Assembly: GCA_018389105.1 (NCBI GenBank) | Contig: JACATO010000624.1 | Span: forward strand, 1,240,001 to 1,304,000 | DNA: 64,000 bases | Source: Nautilus pompilius | Lineage: Eukaryota > Mollusca > Cephalopoda > Nautilida > Nautilidae | Direction: 5' to 3' | Shown: piece by piece, positions 1 through 13,056 of the stretch | How the letters are laid out: every line of letters begins with the position of its first letter | Numbering within the stretch: position 1 is the first letter of the stretch | Notes under the pieces: model-generated | Databases searched by the model: none | Seen by the model: the letters and a program-made list of their open reading frames with translations, nothing else | What the model was told of the DNA's origin: nothing | Program-made: the position numbers and the translations under genes

Positions 1-1847
1 AAGTGGATCATTTAAAGCGGAAAGCCGAGTATTTATTCTTCTATACATGACTACAGGCGTCAGTGATTTAAATACCACTTTAATAAATATCGACAGTTTC
101 ATAATGTTTGGAGTATCGTTTGGAGAATAGTACTTGGATATTTATAACTATTTATATGTTTGTTTATTCAAGCTTTTGCTGCGGTTTGTGTTTTCGCGCG
201 CGCACACACACACACAATTTCGAAAAAGGCTTACATAATCGATTCGATTGTGATCACTGATAGAGAATACTGATCACCGAAGTAGACAGAATCTTCATCC
301 AATAGTATAAAGCAAGTAGTAGCCGAGATATTATTCCATCCTCCTGGGGGATCAGTGACACCGGTGAGTTCATACGCACTACTGCCACCTATATCTTCTT
401 TTTGCTTATAGATGTTGTACATCGAATACCTCGTCAGTTTAAGGAACAAGATAGAAGCATTGATAAAAACAAACGTTCTGTCAGTTTTCCCACTATCACT
501 ACATGCAATAAACAGGATTTCATCTTCCAAATTCGCACTGGCCGCTAACAAACCTTTTGAACTAATGTAGATTTAGTTCTACTATCACACTGTGCAAAGA
601 CGCCTGTATAGTCTTCGCTATTGCTCGATGGAAGTCACTAAAGACAATCGTACTATCTGATACACATTGTTTATTGGCAAAACCTCTTAAAGTATGACTC
701 TATGTAGTGTTTTCAGGTGTATGAAACGTTTTACCGATTCACATTGGTAAGGAGAAAAATTAATAGAATTTTTAACCTGGTGTGCTTACTATAAACCGTC
801 AAGTATAACAGGTGTTTCGTAAAGATCTTGGTGGGGGTCACTTCTTGCATTCATTGACAGACTTCTAAACTCCGCTATTTGCATGCCTATTTTTTTAAAA
901 ACACCCTTTTATCTGTACTAGATCAGGTGATTTTCTACCTTAGTTACCATGTCCTTCAAAAGGATGGAAACACATATAAAACAAGATGGAAGATGCGGAA
1001 TAGTATGTAGTTTCTTCCCCGGTTTATAAATAAATTGGTGGTGACTCCCATTGGGCACTTACATAAAGTATCCTGAGAGAGGATGAAAGGCTAAAGAATC
1101 AAGATTTAGTTCGCATAAACAATTAAATAAATACCTGTAAAATTTGTGAGAAACCTGAAGCAAGACACAGTTGATAGCCTGAAAGATTGCATTGTCTACA
1201 AGATCTACAAGATACTAAAGATTCTCCCAACAAATTTATTTCAAATTACTTTTGACAGTTATTTATTATATGCCATTAAATTCTAGTGATTTCAGCTTAG
1301 ACAGGTAGCTCGTTTTTACTGAGTTATGCTTGAGTTCGCTAAAATAAATTAACAATGTGATGTTCTTAAATTTCTTATTTAAATCTTTTTTACATCAGCT
1401 GACAGTCATTTGTATTTTCTTCTTTTAAATTTAAATGTTTTTCATTAAAATTACATGCAGAATAAATTTAAGTGTGTGAACCCAATGGTGTTCTAACAAT
1501 GTGATAGGACACAGAGGGAAGAAACCAATAGAGATACCTTATAGGAGACTCATTATAAAAGACTCCAAGTCTTTCATGATACTTAAACTCTACCAATTCA
1601 AAGATGGGATGTGGCGATTCTATTTCTTTAAATTCTGCAATGGGCTCTTTTTTAGGTGGAGTGTATTAGCTAAACTCACACTGTCGGATAATTTCAAATT
1701 TGAATAACACCGGTTAAACAGGTAGAATACCTGCTGAGAGTAAAGCGCTAAGGAGACTTAGCGATGAAAAGCGATACCTAACCATAACTGAACTACGAAT
1801 CGAAAGTACATGGGGGTTGATGGGGCTGCTAAACTTTATGTAGCACA
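1..1847. other. Intergenic, no gene recognised
   Basis: AT-rich DNA with a short CG/CA dinucleotide run at 195-216. The longest reading frame is 106 codons on the minus strand (231-551). It shows no recognisable domain and no obvious splice or promoter context, so I do not call it a gene. A 68-codon plus-strand frame at 1501-1707 is likewise unremarkable. Confidence 0.6.
195..216. repeat. Short CG/CA dinucleotide repeat
   Basis: A run of CG followed by CA dinucleotides, about 22 bases long, interrupts the AT-rich sequence. It is a simple microsatellite with no other visible meaning. Confidence 0.8.
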
Positions 1848-2535
1848 GTGTATTATGCCCCAACATTGACAGAAGCAGAGAGAGAGACAGGATCAGGTCA
1901 CGAAAACCTAGCAGAGTGTCGCCGCAGGGCTAATGACCGCCACAATAATCATTACATCACCTATCTGCCTTGGCATAATCACACCATGTTGGCATATTCT
2001 ATCCAGAAAGAATTGCTGCAGGCGCATAGGACCAGTGTCTTCGACCGGAATGTACAAATCTACTACACTATGGTGATCTATACACCAGATGCCCCTCACG
2101 GTAGGGCGAGACTACATTGGGTTAGAACTTATTTCAGTTTCACAGTAGACTGGCACCAGGTTTCTTTCTTTAATGGGAACACATCCAACTTTCATGTTGC
2201 TGTTTGGCAATAATCAAACCGGAGAGATATAGGAGGCGCCTTATATATGAAAGAAAAATTCCGTGTTTTGGAGATGGCTGTGTTCTGGTCAAAACCGCTG
2301 TTTGTCATCAACGACAAAACTGTATCGACTCTTTGATGAAACTATTACACATCAACGCGACAAAGATGAGGTCCTTAAACCTGTTGTTTTCTCGTTTGCA
2401 AGAATTCTCCGTCATGGGCGATAACGCATGGAGCTATTGGGAAAGAATAGTCGTAAACTACCTTTAAAAGGAAAATATCCAACGTCTTTCATGGTCTTCT
2501 GGTTCCCCCGACATAACTTACATAAAACATGTTTG
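1848..2535 (+). pseudogene. Tc1-like transposase, decayed
   Basis: This is a broken copy of a Tc1/mariner-superfamily DDE transposase. The first frame (1848-2213) has helix-turn-helix-like residues (QKELLQAHRTSVFDRNVQ), then RARLHWVR and DWHQVSFFNGNTSNFHV, which sit where Tc1 proteins have the W..V.F.DESRF segment with the first catalytic Asp. Here that acidic position has become Asn/Gly. The next frame (2204-2467) holds KPERYRRR (the WRRPGERY position), FGDGCVLV (the FGGGSVMVW position) and VMGDNAW, matching the second catalytic Asp. After an in-frame TAA at 2465-2467 the same frame continues with IQRLSWSSGSPDITYIKHV, the SPDLNPIEH region. At least one frameshift and one stop make it non-functional. 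I could not find convincing terminal repeats. Its length fits a slightly shortened Tc1 transposase of about 340 residues. Confidence 0.8.
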
Positions 2536-5477
2536 TAAGAAGTAGTTCAGTCGTGTTTATCAAGCTCTGACAGACTGGCAGACTGACTGCCTGACCCATA
2601 GTGAACAGTATGAGACGCAAGTGCAGTGTTGTGGATCAAACCACTGGCGGACGAGCACTCTACTAAAAGTCATGTGACCCCTCGTTTCCATCATGAACAT
2701 CACTGAATGCAATAAAAACTGTCCAGATATCGAACAAAATAAACTCTATATGTACAAACATAACTCTCAATTTTTAATTGCATGCAAATGTTTTATTTAA
2801 AATCAATTCTTACAATTTATAACACAGAACCCCTATATTGTTTGAATAAGTACATATTCAAGGGAAAGATTAGAGTCTTAATTAGCACAACTTTTATTAA
2901 TGTTTAGATGTCTTGTTTCTAAAACAATATAGATTTTAACTAAATATTTAAATATTTTTGGAAAAAACTATTTTATTTAATGTTGGCAAAATATGAAAGC
3001 AACCAGGTTTTCGAGAAATGTCACTTTACAGTTCAAGCCTCAACCAAAATTCCGAAGTAACGTTTATTTCTGTACTATGGTATGGCTAACTTTTGAAAAT
3101 AGCGGTAACTAAATATTTTTAAACAATAGTTTTATAATCAACGTATTTAAAACTATGTAATTGGCTGATCGGGTTAGAATGTTTGTGAGCAAAGTAAACA
3201 GGATGTTTGGTTTCAGGTACGACAGAACCTGACACAAACATCTCAGCCAAGTAGATACTGACATCATTCCTCAGTCATGGAAACCGACACGTCTCAGAAG
3301 AGCACATTCAAATACGACGTAATTAGGACTAATAACGAAATCTAGTGAATTGCATTTGTCTGTCTCGTCTTTTTATGCCAATAATGTGATATAGATACTA
3401 GAGGACTTGTAACTAATAAAGACTGCACACTTAACTTTCTACTTACTACTTTAAGCCAGTATTTCATTGCCTACAATATCCATAGACGTACAAACAAAAC
3501 TGCTTAAGTTTCACTTTAAACTTTGTCCTTGGTAAAGTCATTTCACCTGTATTCTATTCATTTGAAGAGTTAGGAAACGGTTCGCTTAAAGGCGAATTTT
3601 TCTTAGATACAAGCAAAGACGCACTTAGCCTCAAACAAATTAGACACTTGTAGAATTTAATTATGTTTGGAATATTCAAAATTTGTCACGGGAAATAGCC
3701 TACCTGAAAAAATTAAAAGTCTGCCCAGCTTATTTTCAACAAGACATTTACTTCAGCAATTATGTGAATAAAAATAGGTATAAAAGCATCATTTTTGAGG
3801 AGGTGTTTTGTTTACTTTTTAGTAGCATCAAAATAGAGTTAAAAATTAATAATAAAAATAGAATTATCATAGGCGTGTTATATCGTGAGTGAAAAAGTTT
3901 TATTTTAATATCCAAGGTTCTCCTACACAATAAGAGAAGCGGAAAAATTGTAATACTTATTATAGAAGGCCAAGATTTCCATACAGTAAGAAAAGAAAAG
4001 AATGCATTAAAACCATTTTAGCATCCACATTTTCACCTCACGTCGGTCATAAAGTATTCATATTGGCATTTGCATGATCACTCAGATATCTAATCTTTTT
4101 TTTAATCTAATAATTAGAACGTTTCATTATAATAAAAGAAAGAAAAATCCCGACTTTATTAACGTTCTATCTACCCAAAATACTTTATTATTTACATACA
4201 TTTAGATGTTTGATAGATCAAAATTAAATTAATTTTAATTTAAACCTTTGCATCTGTTAATATCCTAAACGTGGTATAACAAATATTTAAATTAGCCTAT
4301 TCCCAAGGTGTTCTTTGGCTTTGTGAAGTCCAGCGTCAGTTAGTTTGCATCTTGTTGATATTCTGTATCGGTTACAACCCTCTATGGTTCTTTAATCATT
4401 CCTTCTTTTGTTAACCGCATTATTATCTAATTAATAAAAACTGTCGTTTTATTGGTCACCACTGGGGCGATTCTGGTTGGAAACATTGGATCTCTCGTGC
4501 TGCTTTTCTTTAGACGGATATGAACGTGCCAAATTAGAAAAGATGGCATAACTTCCTATACGTGGACTTTCTTGAAATGGTAGAATACGTGACAAACCAA
4601 TTTCCTTCTAAAATCAGCCTGGTGTCCGAATAATTTTTAAACCCGAGCAGAGAGATTGTGGTTTAAAGGATTTATATATTGTAGAAACCAACTTGGCGGA
4701 CCTGCATCAAAAGCTTTACAAACTACAGTTTGTAAATGTCTAAGATCCCGATTGAGAGGACAAGTTCAAAGAACCCAAAATTTCGTTGGACTAGATAATT
4801 TATACAGATAACTGTATATAGTCTGAAGCATAAAATATCCGTAAAAATTTCCAACCCATTGCTTAGAAATATTGACCTAAATGGTCTGTACATTCTAAGA
4901 AGGTTTTTTAAAGCTGCTTATTCAATTATTTAGGCAGAGAACCGTCATGATTAAGAAACAAACAAAAAAATGTTATAACTACTGTTTAAATTGATTTATA
5001 TCAACATTATTAATCACTAATGTTGTCCATTTATCGCATTAATCTTCAATTTATTTTAAAAAAATTTTTCTATCAAATCGCGCAGAAACACGGGCTTGAT
5101 AAAGTATGTCTTATATCTGGAGAGGTCTTTGTCGAATATGTTAATTATTTTGAAAACTTGTCTCTCATCTCTCTTAAATGCCGGATCAAGTTAGTATATT
5201 TAAATCATGATGTAAATTCTTAAATTCTGGAGAATCTTTCACTAAATCTTTTTAATATTTTGATCATCCTTTTACATATAACGACTTTATGACGAGATTC
5301 AAGGTGTAGATGACCCAGCGACTTGTTTACGCATTGACGCTGCTTTAAAATTTCTTACTATCTATTAGAACCAAAGTTAAATGTTGATTTTAAAGTTAAA
5401 AGTTAAAAGCATGTTTGATAGCTAAACACTGGGTGAATCTCTTTTTTTTTTACTTTACCTTTAATTGTCGTATAAAA

Positions 5478-5480
<3 letters not shown>
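2536..5480. other. Intergenic, no gene recognised
   Basis: The first hundred bases may still be the tail of the Tc1-like element. The rest is AT-rich DNA with reading frames of at most about 70 codons (3683-3892, 5020-5223), rich in Lys, Ile, Phe and Asn as expected from chance translation of AT-rich DNA. I see nothing else in it. Confidence 0.6.

Positions 5481-5548
<68 letters not shown>
5481..5548. repeat. (CT)34 microsatellite
   Basis: An uninterrupted CT dinucleotide run of about 68 bases. It produces a spurious Ser-Leu repeat in the plus-strand frame at 5415-5672, which is not a gene. Confidence 0.97.
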
Positions 5549-5552
<4 letters not shown>

Positions 5553-8500
5553 CAAAACAGACTTAAGCTAATTTTTCAGGATTCCTATTGGTTGATCAGG
5601 GTAAGAATGTTTCATATTTCTTACGGATATTTACGAATAACTATTTTGCAGAATTTGACAAATGTGTTCTAGTCGCCGTAAATCTTATTGTGATATCATT
5701 CTATTCTGGTAAATTTCGTTTTATTTAATTTAGTATCTCATCATAATTCAACGCAAATTTTACTACAACAGTTTGCGTACTAAAGTCGATTTAATATTAG
5801 AGTTTGGTTGAGTTATAATCAATATTTTCCCAAAGGTCTGAAACTGCTTATTTCGATTACAGAGCCCAGGAACGAAATCTGTACTAAAATGAGAAAGGCA
5901 TTACTTCTACTTATCGGTGTCCACTTCATGAAATGACTTATTAAATACAAGATCAGCAAAATGCTAACTTAGTTATGGGCGCCTGAATTCTGTTCTAGTT
6001 GCCTGCAAGATTAAAAGAAATATTCATTACCGCATGAATTCGTAGTTTCACTTTTAACCAATAGTGAGTTAGTTTCTTCACCTGCCGATGCCAAATAGAC
6101 AGATAACGATTCAACAATGAAATATCTCACCATGTATCTCTACTATTTTTAAGAACATATCTGGACTTTCGTGCACAGCAGTAACCGAATCATTAGAAAC
6201 AAGGGATAAAATACCCTGCTGCCTCTGTTAGTCTGTTTCAGAAATTCTTAGAAGCGCTTTTATAAAACTCAAAACCAGACATTTTCACCTGTCTGTATTT
6301 CGGTTAATCCGCTAATGTAATTTACGGGCCTTGGTCAGCCAGATAGCGACTGATTACAATTGTAACATGCATGTTTTAAAATTATTCTTTTTTCATCAAA
6401 ATGTTTCCAATATTATGATCTTTTTAGCAGATATGAACTATTACCTAAATGAAATAAATATTATTTTTATAAATTTTCCATTCCTCCTAATGTTATGCTT
6501 AGAAGATGGAAATGGCCACTTCAAAGACATGTTCTAATCAAAGTACGGCTGGAACTCTTGAACTCTTAGAGAACATCCAAAATACACTCAAAACAAATAA
6601 AGATGTTTATACCAATTTATACCAATACCACGATGCTTTAGAAAAATACTAAACAATCAGTGCAATTTTTAAGGAAAAATGGCCGTCTTTCGGGAAGACA
6701 ATAATACTAAATATTCCAAAGCGTCGGGGAAACTACTAAACGAACTAGTATTCCTGTTGCAAATTGAAATTATCAATAATGTATCGTTCATAATAAACTT
6801 TCATTGTAAATCATACCTTAGGTAAATTAAATGTGATTTGGTTAATTTTATCGTATTTTTCTCCTGCACACTTCGAAGATAACCGTCACAAATTATTCCA
6901 AGACCGCTTGATAAGCGTGTCAGTTTGTATTCAGACAAACAATAAAAGGAAAATAGCGCATTTTAAAAGAATTCATTTCAGAGAAAAGATAAATGAGTAA
7001 TGTACGACGTATTAATGCTGTTTTATAGCAAGTAAATGTTACAAGTTTTTTAATCAATGCATAATGGATCCGAAAATTCCTTGTTCGTTGCATTTTAGCT
7101 ACAGTTAAGAATCACAAACTATCGGACGTCAAGGATAGAGTTTGAAAACTGGTTCTTTTAAATCGGTAACCTGCTGTGCAGGTCCAGCAAAGTGAGTTAC
7201 CTGAGCATAAATTGAAGTTTTCGGACTAGTGAAGACAGAGGGAATCATTTCCCTTTTTGGATGATAACTAAGTAAATCAAGAGGTCACGATGTAGAGCAG
7301 TACTCAGGGCGCTGAGTAGTTTATAACTAGGGGGTTCATAATGAACTGAGATGTCTAGTCTTTGTACTCACCACACCAATGCTATATTACCTAAAAATAC
7401 GTAAACAAAGGTGCTATTTCAGTATGTCAGTAACTGCTTAAGTTCATCTTTATCAGTGAATTTCAAATGCTATTTCACAGATGGAATCTCTTGCCCTCAC
7501 TGACGTTAGTATGTGTTTATTTAATTTTTACTATAGTGTACAACAGTACATTGCATTTCACCTAACTATAATACTATTATAGTTCATTAGATTATGCTCT
7601 GCTATGGTACACAATTGCACAATAAAATACATCCTATTATAGTACACTGTACAACAGTGCACATCAGTAGACTACATCGCTGTAACCTAAATTTATGTTA
7701 TACATAACGCTATACAAAACTTGACCGTGTATCTGTAGCTACACAAAAGTAGATGCTTTCATGCAACTAAATAAAGCACAATTTTTCAGAAATATATTTA
7801 ATTTGTGAATTAAGAATGTGCCTTATTTATTTCCTGGCACAAAAAAAATTACACAAGCTAATTTATATAATTCGTTTACTTTATAATGTGAGGCGAAGCG
7901 CACTAGCGTCGCAGAGGCTATCAGGTTTGAATAATTATTACCATCATACTTTGGATGGTGAATCTTATGTTACCTCGCGGTTACGGTTATCGCTGATAGG
8001 TAGACCATTTTACGGCAGCAGTAAATGTAACAGTTCTTCCATCTTCAGTTTGCTGTTAAATTTCGCAGGTGCATTACGACTTTCGTCGGCTTTTTGCATT
8101 CAAGATCATAAAACGGGCGTCTAGAAAACGAGTACTGCAGACTAAAGTTGGTTTTCCTATATTCAGTCTTATTTACTGAAAGAAACTCTGCAAAAATAGG
8201 ATTTACTACATAGTTGAAAACTTTTTCACTTTGTGCTTTGTAATAACTTACTTGCACCATACATTTTAAGAAACGTTTTGTAAATTTGAAACTTTCGCAC
8301 TTTACAGACATATATAGAATGGCATAAAGACTACTTTCAAGAACACAAACAGTACGCCTAATTGTACAGCATTCTATGTGCGTCATAATTGTACAGGATG
8401 GCGTGGCTGTAGGAGATCGACACGTATTCATTGCCTTTTCTACTCACATTTCAAAACAGTGGCCTTCAAACACACTATTATTCGTTACATGTTTCTGACA

Positions 8501-8641
8501 CATCAGTGACCAGAAATTTTAGCGTGGAAACCGAATCATAAAATATAGTGGCAAAGACTGAACTTTATTGTTCGTTTCAAATGAAAATTAAAAGTCTAGC
8601 CTGGTAATATATGAGGTAGTATGCTAAAATAATGTGATATA
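5549..8641. other. Intergenic, no gene recognised
   Basis: AT-rich sequence. Between about 7530 and 7680 there are several loosely repeated words related to TATAGTACAC and CAACAGT, which look like a decayed short tandem or dispersed repeat. The overlapping frames at 7816-8124 (plus, 102 codons) and 8045-8431 (minus, 128 codons) are the longest here, but neither shows a recognisable domain. Confidence 0.55.
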
Positions 8642-8667
8642 TTAGGTCGTTACATAAGTTTTCTTGA
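8642..8667 (+). repeat. mariner A left terminal inverted repeat
   Basis: Begins TTAGGTCGTTACATAAGTTT directly after TA at 8640-8641. It is related to the left end of mariner B, which reads TTAGGTCGTTACAAACGTTT. Confidence 0.9.
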
Positions 8668-8812
8668 TTTTTATATTATGTTAATTGGGGTTCATTTTTT
8701 TTCACGCTTGTGAAAGTATATGTAGATACGTTATATATCGTTTTGTAGCGTGTGTTTTTGCATACATTATGCAAAACCTATCTTTTTAAAAATCATAAAA
8801 TGGATGTTTGTA

Positions 8813-9646
8813 ACATTAAGGAACATGAGGTGAGGACACAGCAAATCAGTGTATAACACAACGATGGTTTGCAAAGTTTCGATTAGGAGATGTGAACCTC
8901 GAAGATAAGTAACGTAGATGAAGCCGATCCAAGGAATACAGTGCAAGAAATCGGTAAAGTGAAAAATCTTGATTAGTGAGTGCCTCACGAGCTGAATGAA
9001 CAACAAAATCGTCGATTGCAGATCTGCTCTTCGCTTGTCATAAGAAACAAAGACGACCAATTTCTTGACGGAGCAATTACGAGTGATGAAAAGGGAATCC
9101 TTCACGACAATCGCAAACGATCAGCACAGTGGCTCGACAGAGAAAAGGCGTCTAAATAATTCCAAAATCCAACCTCCACCCAAAGCAGGACATGGTCACT
9201 GTCTGCTGGGCTGCAACTGGTGTCATCCACTATGACTTCTTGCAACCTGGCGAAACTATCACATCTGAAAGGTAGTGTCGTGAATTAAACTTTGTTCATC
9301 AGAAACTCTCCCAACAACAGCCAGCATTGGTGAATCGAAGAGGCCCAATCCTGCTCCGTGACAGTTCTCGTCCATGTGTTGAAAAAGTGACTCAGAAACT
9401 GAACACTTTGGAGTACGAAGATCTTCTTCACCCAGCCTATTCGCCAAACCTTTCTCCCACAGACTACCACCTTTTCAAACACCTCAACAGCTTCCTCCGT
9501 ATGAAATCCTTCTCCAACCAAGCAGCAATTGAAACTGTCTTCCACGATTTATCGACTCCAGAAATCCAGATTTTTTCAAAATGATAGAAATGCTTGTAAC
9601 TCGTTGGCAGAAGTGTATCGATTATAATGGAACTTACTTTGATTAA
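8813..9646 (+). pseudogene. mariner transposase, fragmented
   Basis: Mariner transposases cut and paste the element through a D,D34D catalytic centre. In shifting frames the sequence shows FLDGAITSDEKG (first catalytic Asp region), RKRSAQWLDRE, then VNRRGPILLRDSSRP (second Asp kept, but the usual DNARPH is altered), HPAYSPNLSPTDYHLFKHL (third Asp changed to Asn), and a C-terminus TRWQKCIDYNGTYFD before the stop at about 9646. The longest open segment is 9327-9584. Compared with copy B it lacks the first codons and two blocks of about 55-65 bp in the DNA-binding half, and it carries stops and frameshifts. It is clearly dead, but family membership is secure. Confidence 0.93.
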
Positions 9647-9697
9647 TAAACTTCACGTTCAGCAGCGATATGAAGTCTCATTGTTGCTGTAAAAAAA

Positions 9698-9723
9698 CTG
9701 ACAACACGTTTATATGAACCTAA
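9698..9723 (-). repeat. mariner A right terminal inverted repeat
   Basis: Ends with a degenerate inverse of the left end, closing with GAACCTAA and followed by the TA target duplication at 9724-9725. Confidence 0.85.
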
Positions 9724-9725
9724 TA

Positions 9726-11570
9726 ATTTTGCAGTAAAACAGGCAACGGCGACAAACCCGACAATATTCGATGTACATGGAAGGCAAAACTGCCTCTACA
9801 GAAAATGTTACCGTCATCGTCCGAAATGAAATTTCCACTAAACATCCGGAAAATGGTTGTGACTTGTAAACTATCAAAACAACGAGGTGTTAATTTTTGA
9901 CGAAACACCAGATGTTATTATCATTTCTATGTTTTGAAAATGACCGAAATAGTTTAAAATAATTTAGATAGGAAAAGTGAAAAACAGTTTAACGCTAAAG
10001 ATCAGTTATCCTACAAATTTTCTGAAAGGTGTATCTGCACGATTTATCTCCAGCTCGGTGTTACTATTATTAATGGGTAATTACTTTCAGCGATCACAGA
10101 TCTTAAGTACAAACAGATGTACTTTTAAACTTTTTAATGACAATTTTATGAGGTCGATGAACAGAAAAAAATCATTGCGCATGAAAAAGATTTGGAAGCA
10201 GATCAATACAAACTAACCACGATAAAGACGAAACCTTTCACCAGCATTTCCTTACACTGTGCCCGATCGCCTTCCTGTGGATTGTTGATCTGCCGGCTCA
10301 TGCTGACAGTGCAGGTGTACAGACTCAAACGTTAGACAGTGATATTTAGCAAGAAAAATGGGATACAAATGAAAACAGGGTTTTCAAACTTGAGATATTC
10401 GCAAACATTTTGCAGTCATTTGACGGTCCTTCCCGTGAGTGTTACAGTAACGGTTCCAGAAGCTTCTGGGTGAGAATTTGGATTAAGTTATGTGTAAAGA
10501 AACGGTTATCTTGCGATTTACAGAAATAATCTTCAGTTTTCCATATATCGTATTCAGTTAATTCATCGTCATCTTTATGGTATCGTTGAGAAAAAAGCTG
10601 CAAACAAAAAGACAGAAAGAAAGTATCGCTCACCTTCCGACAAACTGTGACGATTCCTTCAAAGGTTCTAACGTTGCTTATTTTAGACGTGGAAAATCAA
10701 AACTTTCTGTCACCAGTGGGAAAATTCGGCAACGTAAATAATTATTTAACTAGCATGAACAGTTTATAAAACTTATTTCGTTCCTTGTTTTATTTCGATA
10801 AACAAAAATTTTATGCATTACTTGAGATAAGACAATTTTACTTGCTTTTATCAATCAAATATTCGTCTTACAAATACCAAATTTAAAGCATATACATCAA
10901 ATTTTACTTTACCTGGCCCAAAGGTACTGGTTAGTATTTGTAATCAACGTCGCTGTGTGTTTAGTCAACCCACTTGTAATGCAAAACGTGAGGCTGGTGG
11001 GACACGAATTTGTGGTTACAAAGGAAGGCGCTGGGTGTCACAGCTCCTATAATTCACCCGTTTTCAGTGATACAGATTCAATTATGTAAACCTAAAGAGA
11101 GCTGGGAGTATATTTAGAAAACTGTTTTTGATCTCATTATTTGAATCAAACCTAAAATTTTTATTTACAACTCGTGGAATTGATAAAAGACGAAATGTCA
11201 TCTTTATATGTTTATTAAATAACACCATTACAGAACGAAGAGATCATATTTACGTGGCACTAATATGAAATTTACTGTCTTTCACATTTAATATCGTTTA
11301 AACTTCCCATATCGTCTACTGATCTTTGCATTTCAATGAAGTTTTTTTAGACTGTTGTTTTTATTATTTAGTTCAAATAAGATTTAAAAAATGTACTGTT
11401 TAATTTTAAGATGTCTTATAACAGATTTCATAATTCTATAAAAACAATATTTATATTGAATTAGTAATTATTTTAAACGACCAAATTAATGTTCACATTA
11501 GCACATAACACAAGTGAAAATTATATTTTTTTCTAAACTCATAAAAATGCAATCAACCCATTAAATTATA
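9726..11570. other. Intergenic, no gene recognised
   Basis: No recognisable coding or RNA gene. The longest frames are 79 codons (9977-10216, plus) and about 63 codons on the minus strand. They have no domain I know. Confidence 0.6.
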
Positions 11571-12140
11571 TGATATTATCCATATAAGACTGTTAGATAA
11601 TATCATATCTAAAGTACTATCACAACTCCACCAATAAATTACTGTTAGACCCGTTATTTAAGTGTACACAAGTGGCTTTGTTGTTACTAGAAGTCCTATC
11701 ATATAATATTATTCTTAAGGTACTACTACATAAAATTCATCTTTATGTCATCTCAAAAATACTAATACGTAAAGTCATATCTAGCATTACATAAGCCGCC
11801 GTGTGTCAGCCTTTACCTTACTCATACTATCTGAGGTAACTGAGTCTAGAAAGACTAGAACTGCATTTAACCAGCTGTATATTTAGTCAATACATTCTTA
11901 CTGAAACACGTAAAGTTGGGCTGATACGGGTTTGCTGTCAGAAAGAGTTATATTAATTTAAAATAAACCATATTGTTTGCCAGAACCCCTTTGGCTACCT
12001 TTCAGTGTTGAGTAATGGAGATTTAAAGAGTAGTGGAATGTAAATACAGTTAATGTTATCCGTCAGGTGCTGTTTGATAATATTACCTATAGAGAAGTAT
12101 TTAGAATTTCACTGTTAGATAATATTATACATAGGGGATA
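11571..12140. repeat. Scattered GTTAGATAATATTAT-like repeat words
   Basis: Related words recur at about 11589 (ACTGTTAGATAATATCAT), 11641 (ACTGTTAGACCC), 11695 (TATCATATAATATTAT), 12071 (TGTTTGATAATATTACC) and 12111 (ACTGTTAGATAATATTATAC). Several are followed within about 15 bases by GTACTA or AGTAT. This looks like a decayed array of a short unit. The flanks are too diverged to set a period by eye. Confidence 0.35.
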
Positions 12141-13009
12141 ATTAATTAATGATGACCCAAAATTGTTTTTTGGATTACACATAAATTGTGCACTTCACTT
12201 TTTTAAAAACTGAGGAACAAAACGTAACCATAAATCATGGAGATGACGTTATTTATTTCTTATGCCTTTTATTCTTATCTTTGATTTCATTTTTTGTGAT
12301 CAGAACACTAGAGGATATTTTTTCTTCATATAATGTGCAATAACTTTCTTTCTTTTCACCATCTGCTGTATCCCAAGTCGCGGGTGCGGTATGCATGATT
12401 TTCTGTGATTGAGCGTGACGATCTTCCTATGGCATAATTGAGTTTCCGCATTTGTTAATTAATTACTGTAGATTGACAAACACCGAGGACTGTATGGTAT
12501 CTCTACCTCGGAAAAAAAATATGTATATTACAAAAGTAATCAATCTTCAGTCAGCTTTGTTAGCAATGAGAGACAAGAAAACATCAAGGAATTTAAACAG
12601 CTGTGAATATAAAATTTTTTTAAATGTCCGTTTTAAATTGCAGTGGTTGTCACAATAGCATTAAAAAAATTTTTATTTTAAAAAAATGTCTTTCTTTTCG
12701 CTTATTTATTATTATTTTTTAAAATATTTTTTCTCGTTGATTTATAATTATGCCCGGCAGGTGTTTTCTGGAACAAATAAAAAATAAAAAGAGTTTTTGA
12801 AAAATTCTACGAAATAATAATGTTAAAAGGAAACTTGTAAAAACGTTTTCTTTCTTCGGGGGAATAACGCGGCTCTTGACGTCTAATGTTAAGGTTAATA
12901 TTACTCGGGTATTCTATTTTTGTTGCATTTTTAAACACTCGTGAAAACATTCAATCTGAACTTTTTTGGGGGGGTGGTGTGGGCAAGTGTAGGTGCGTGT
13001 GATTTTGGA
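12141..13009. other. Intergenic, no gene recognised
   Basis: AT-rich sequence with one 68-codon chance frame (12452-12658) and a G-rich run at about 12967-12974 that leads into a TG microsatellite. Nothing else is visible. Confidence 0.6.
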
Positions 13010-13013
13010 TGTG

Positions 13014-13044
<31 letters not shown>

Positions 13045-13050
13045 TGTGTG
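13010..13050. repeat. (TG)n microsatellite
   Basis: About 41 bases of TG dinucleotides with one GG interruption, directly left of the GC-rich retroelement-like island. Confidence 0.95.
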
Positions 13051-13056
13051 CATCTC

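Larger units (their letters stand above)
8642..9723 (+). mobile_element. mariner element A (decayed)
   Basis: A 1082-bp element of the mariner family. It starts with TTAGGTCGTTACATAAGTTT and ends with the approximate inverse (ACACGTTTATATGAACCTAA), flanked by TA at 8640-8641 and 9724-9725, the usual mariner target duplication. The ends match those of element B at 59842-60889, with which it also shares internal sequence and orientation. Coding remnants resemble the mariner group to which human SETMAR belongs. Several internal deletions relative to B, including about 90 bp that held the start codon, show that it cannot encode an active protein. Confidence 0.95.

Noticed and set aside
5415..5672. 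Ser-Leu repeat protein
   Set aside because: It is the CT microsatellite read in frame. The same artefact occurs at 52627-52809.
8045..8431. 128-codon minus-strand gene
   Set aside because: Unrecognisable composition and no conserved motif. The length is possible by chance in 64 kb of six-frame sequence.
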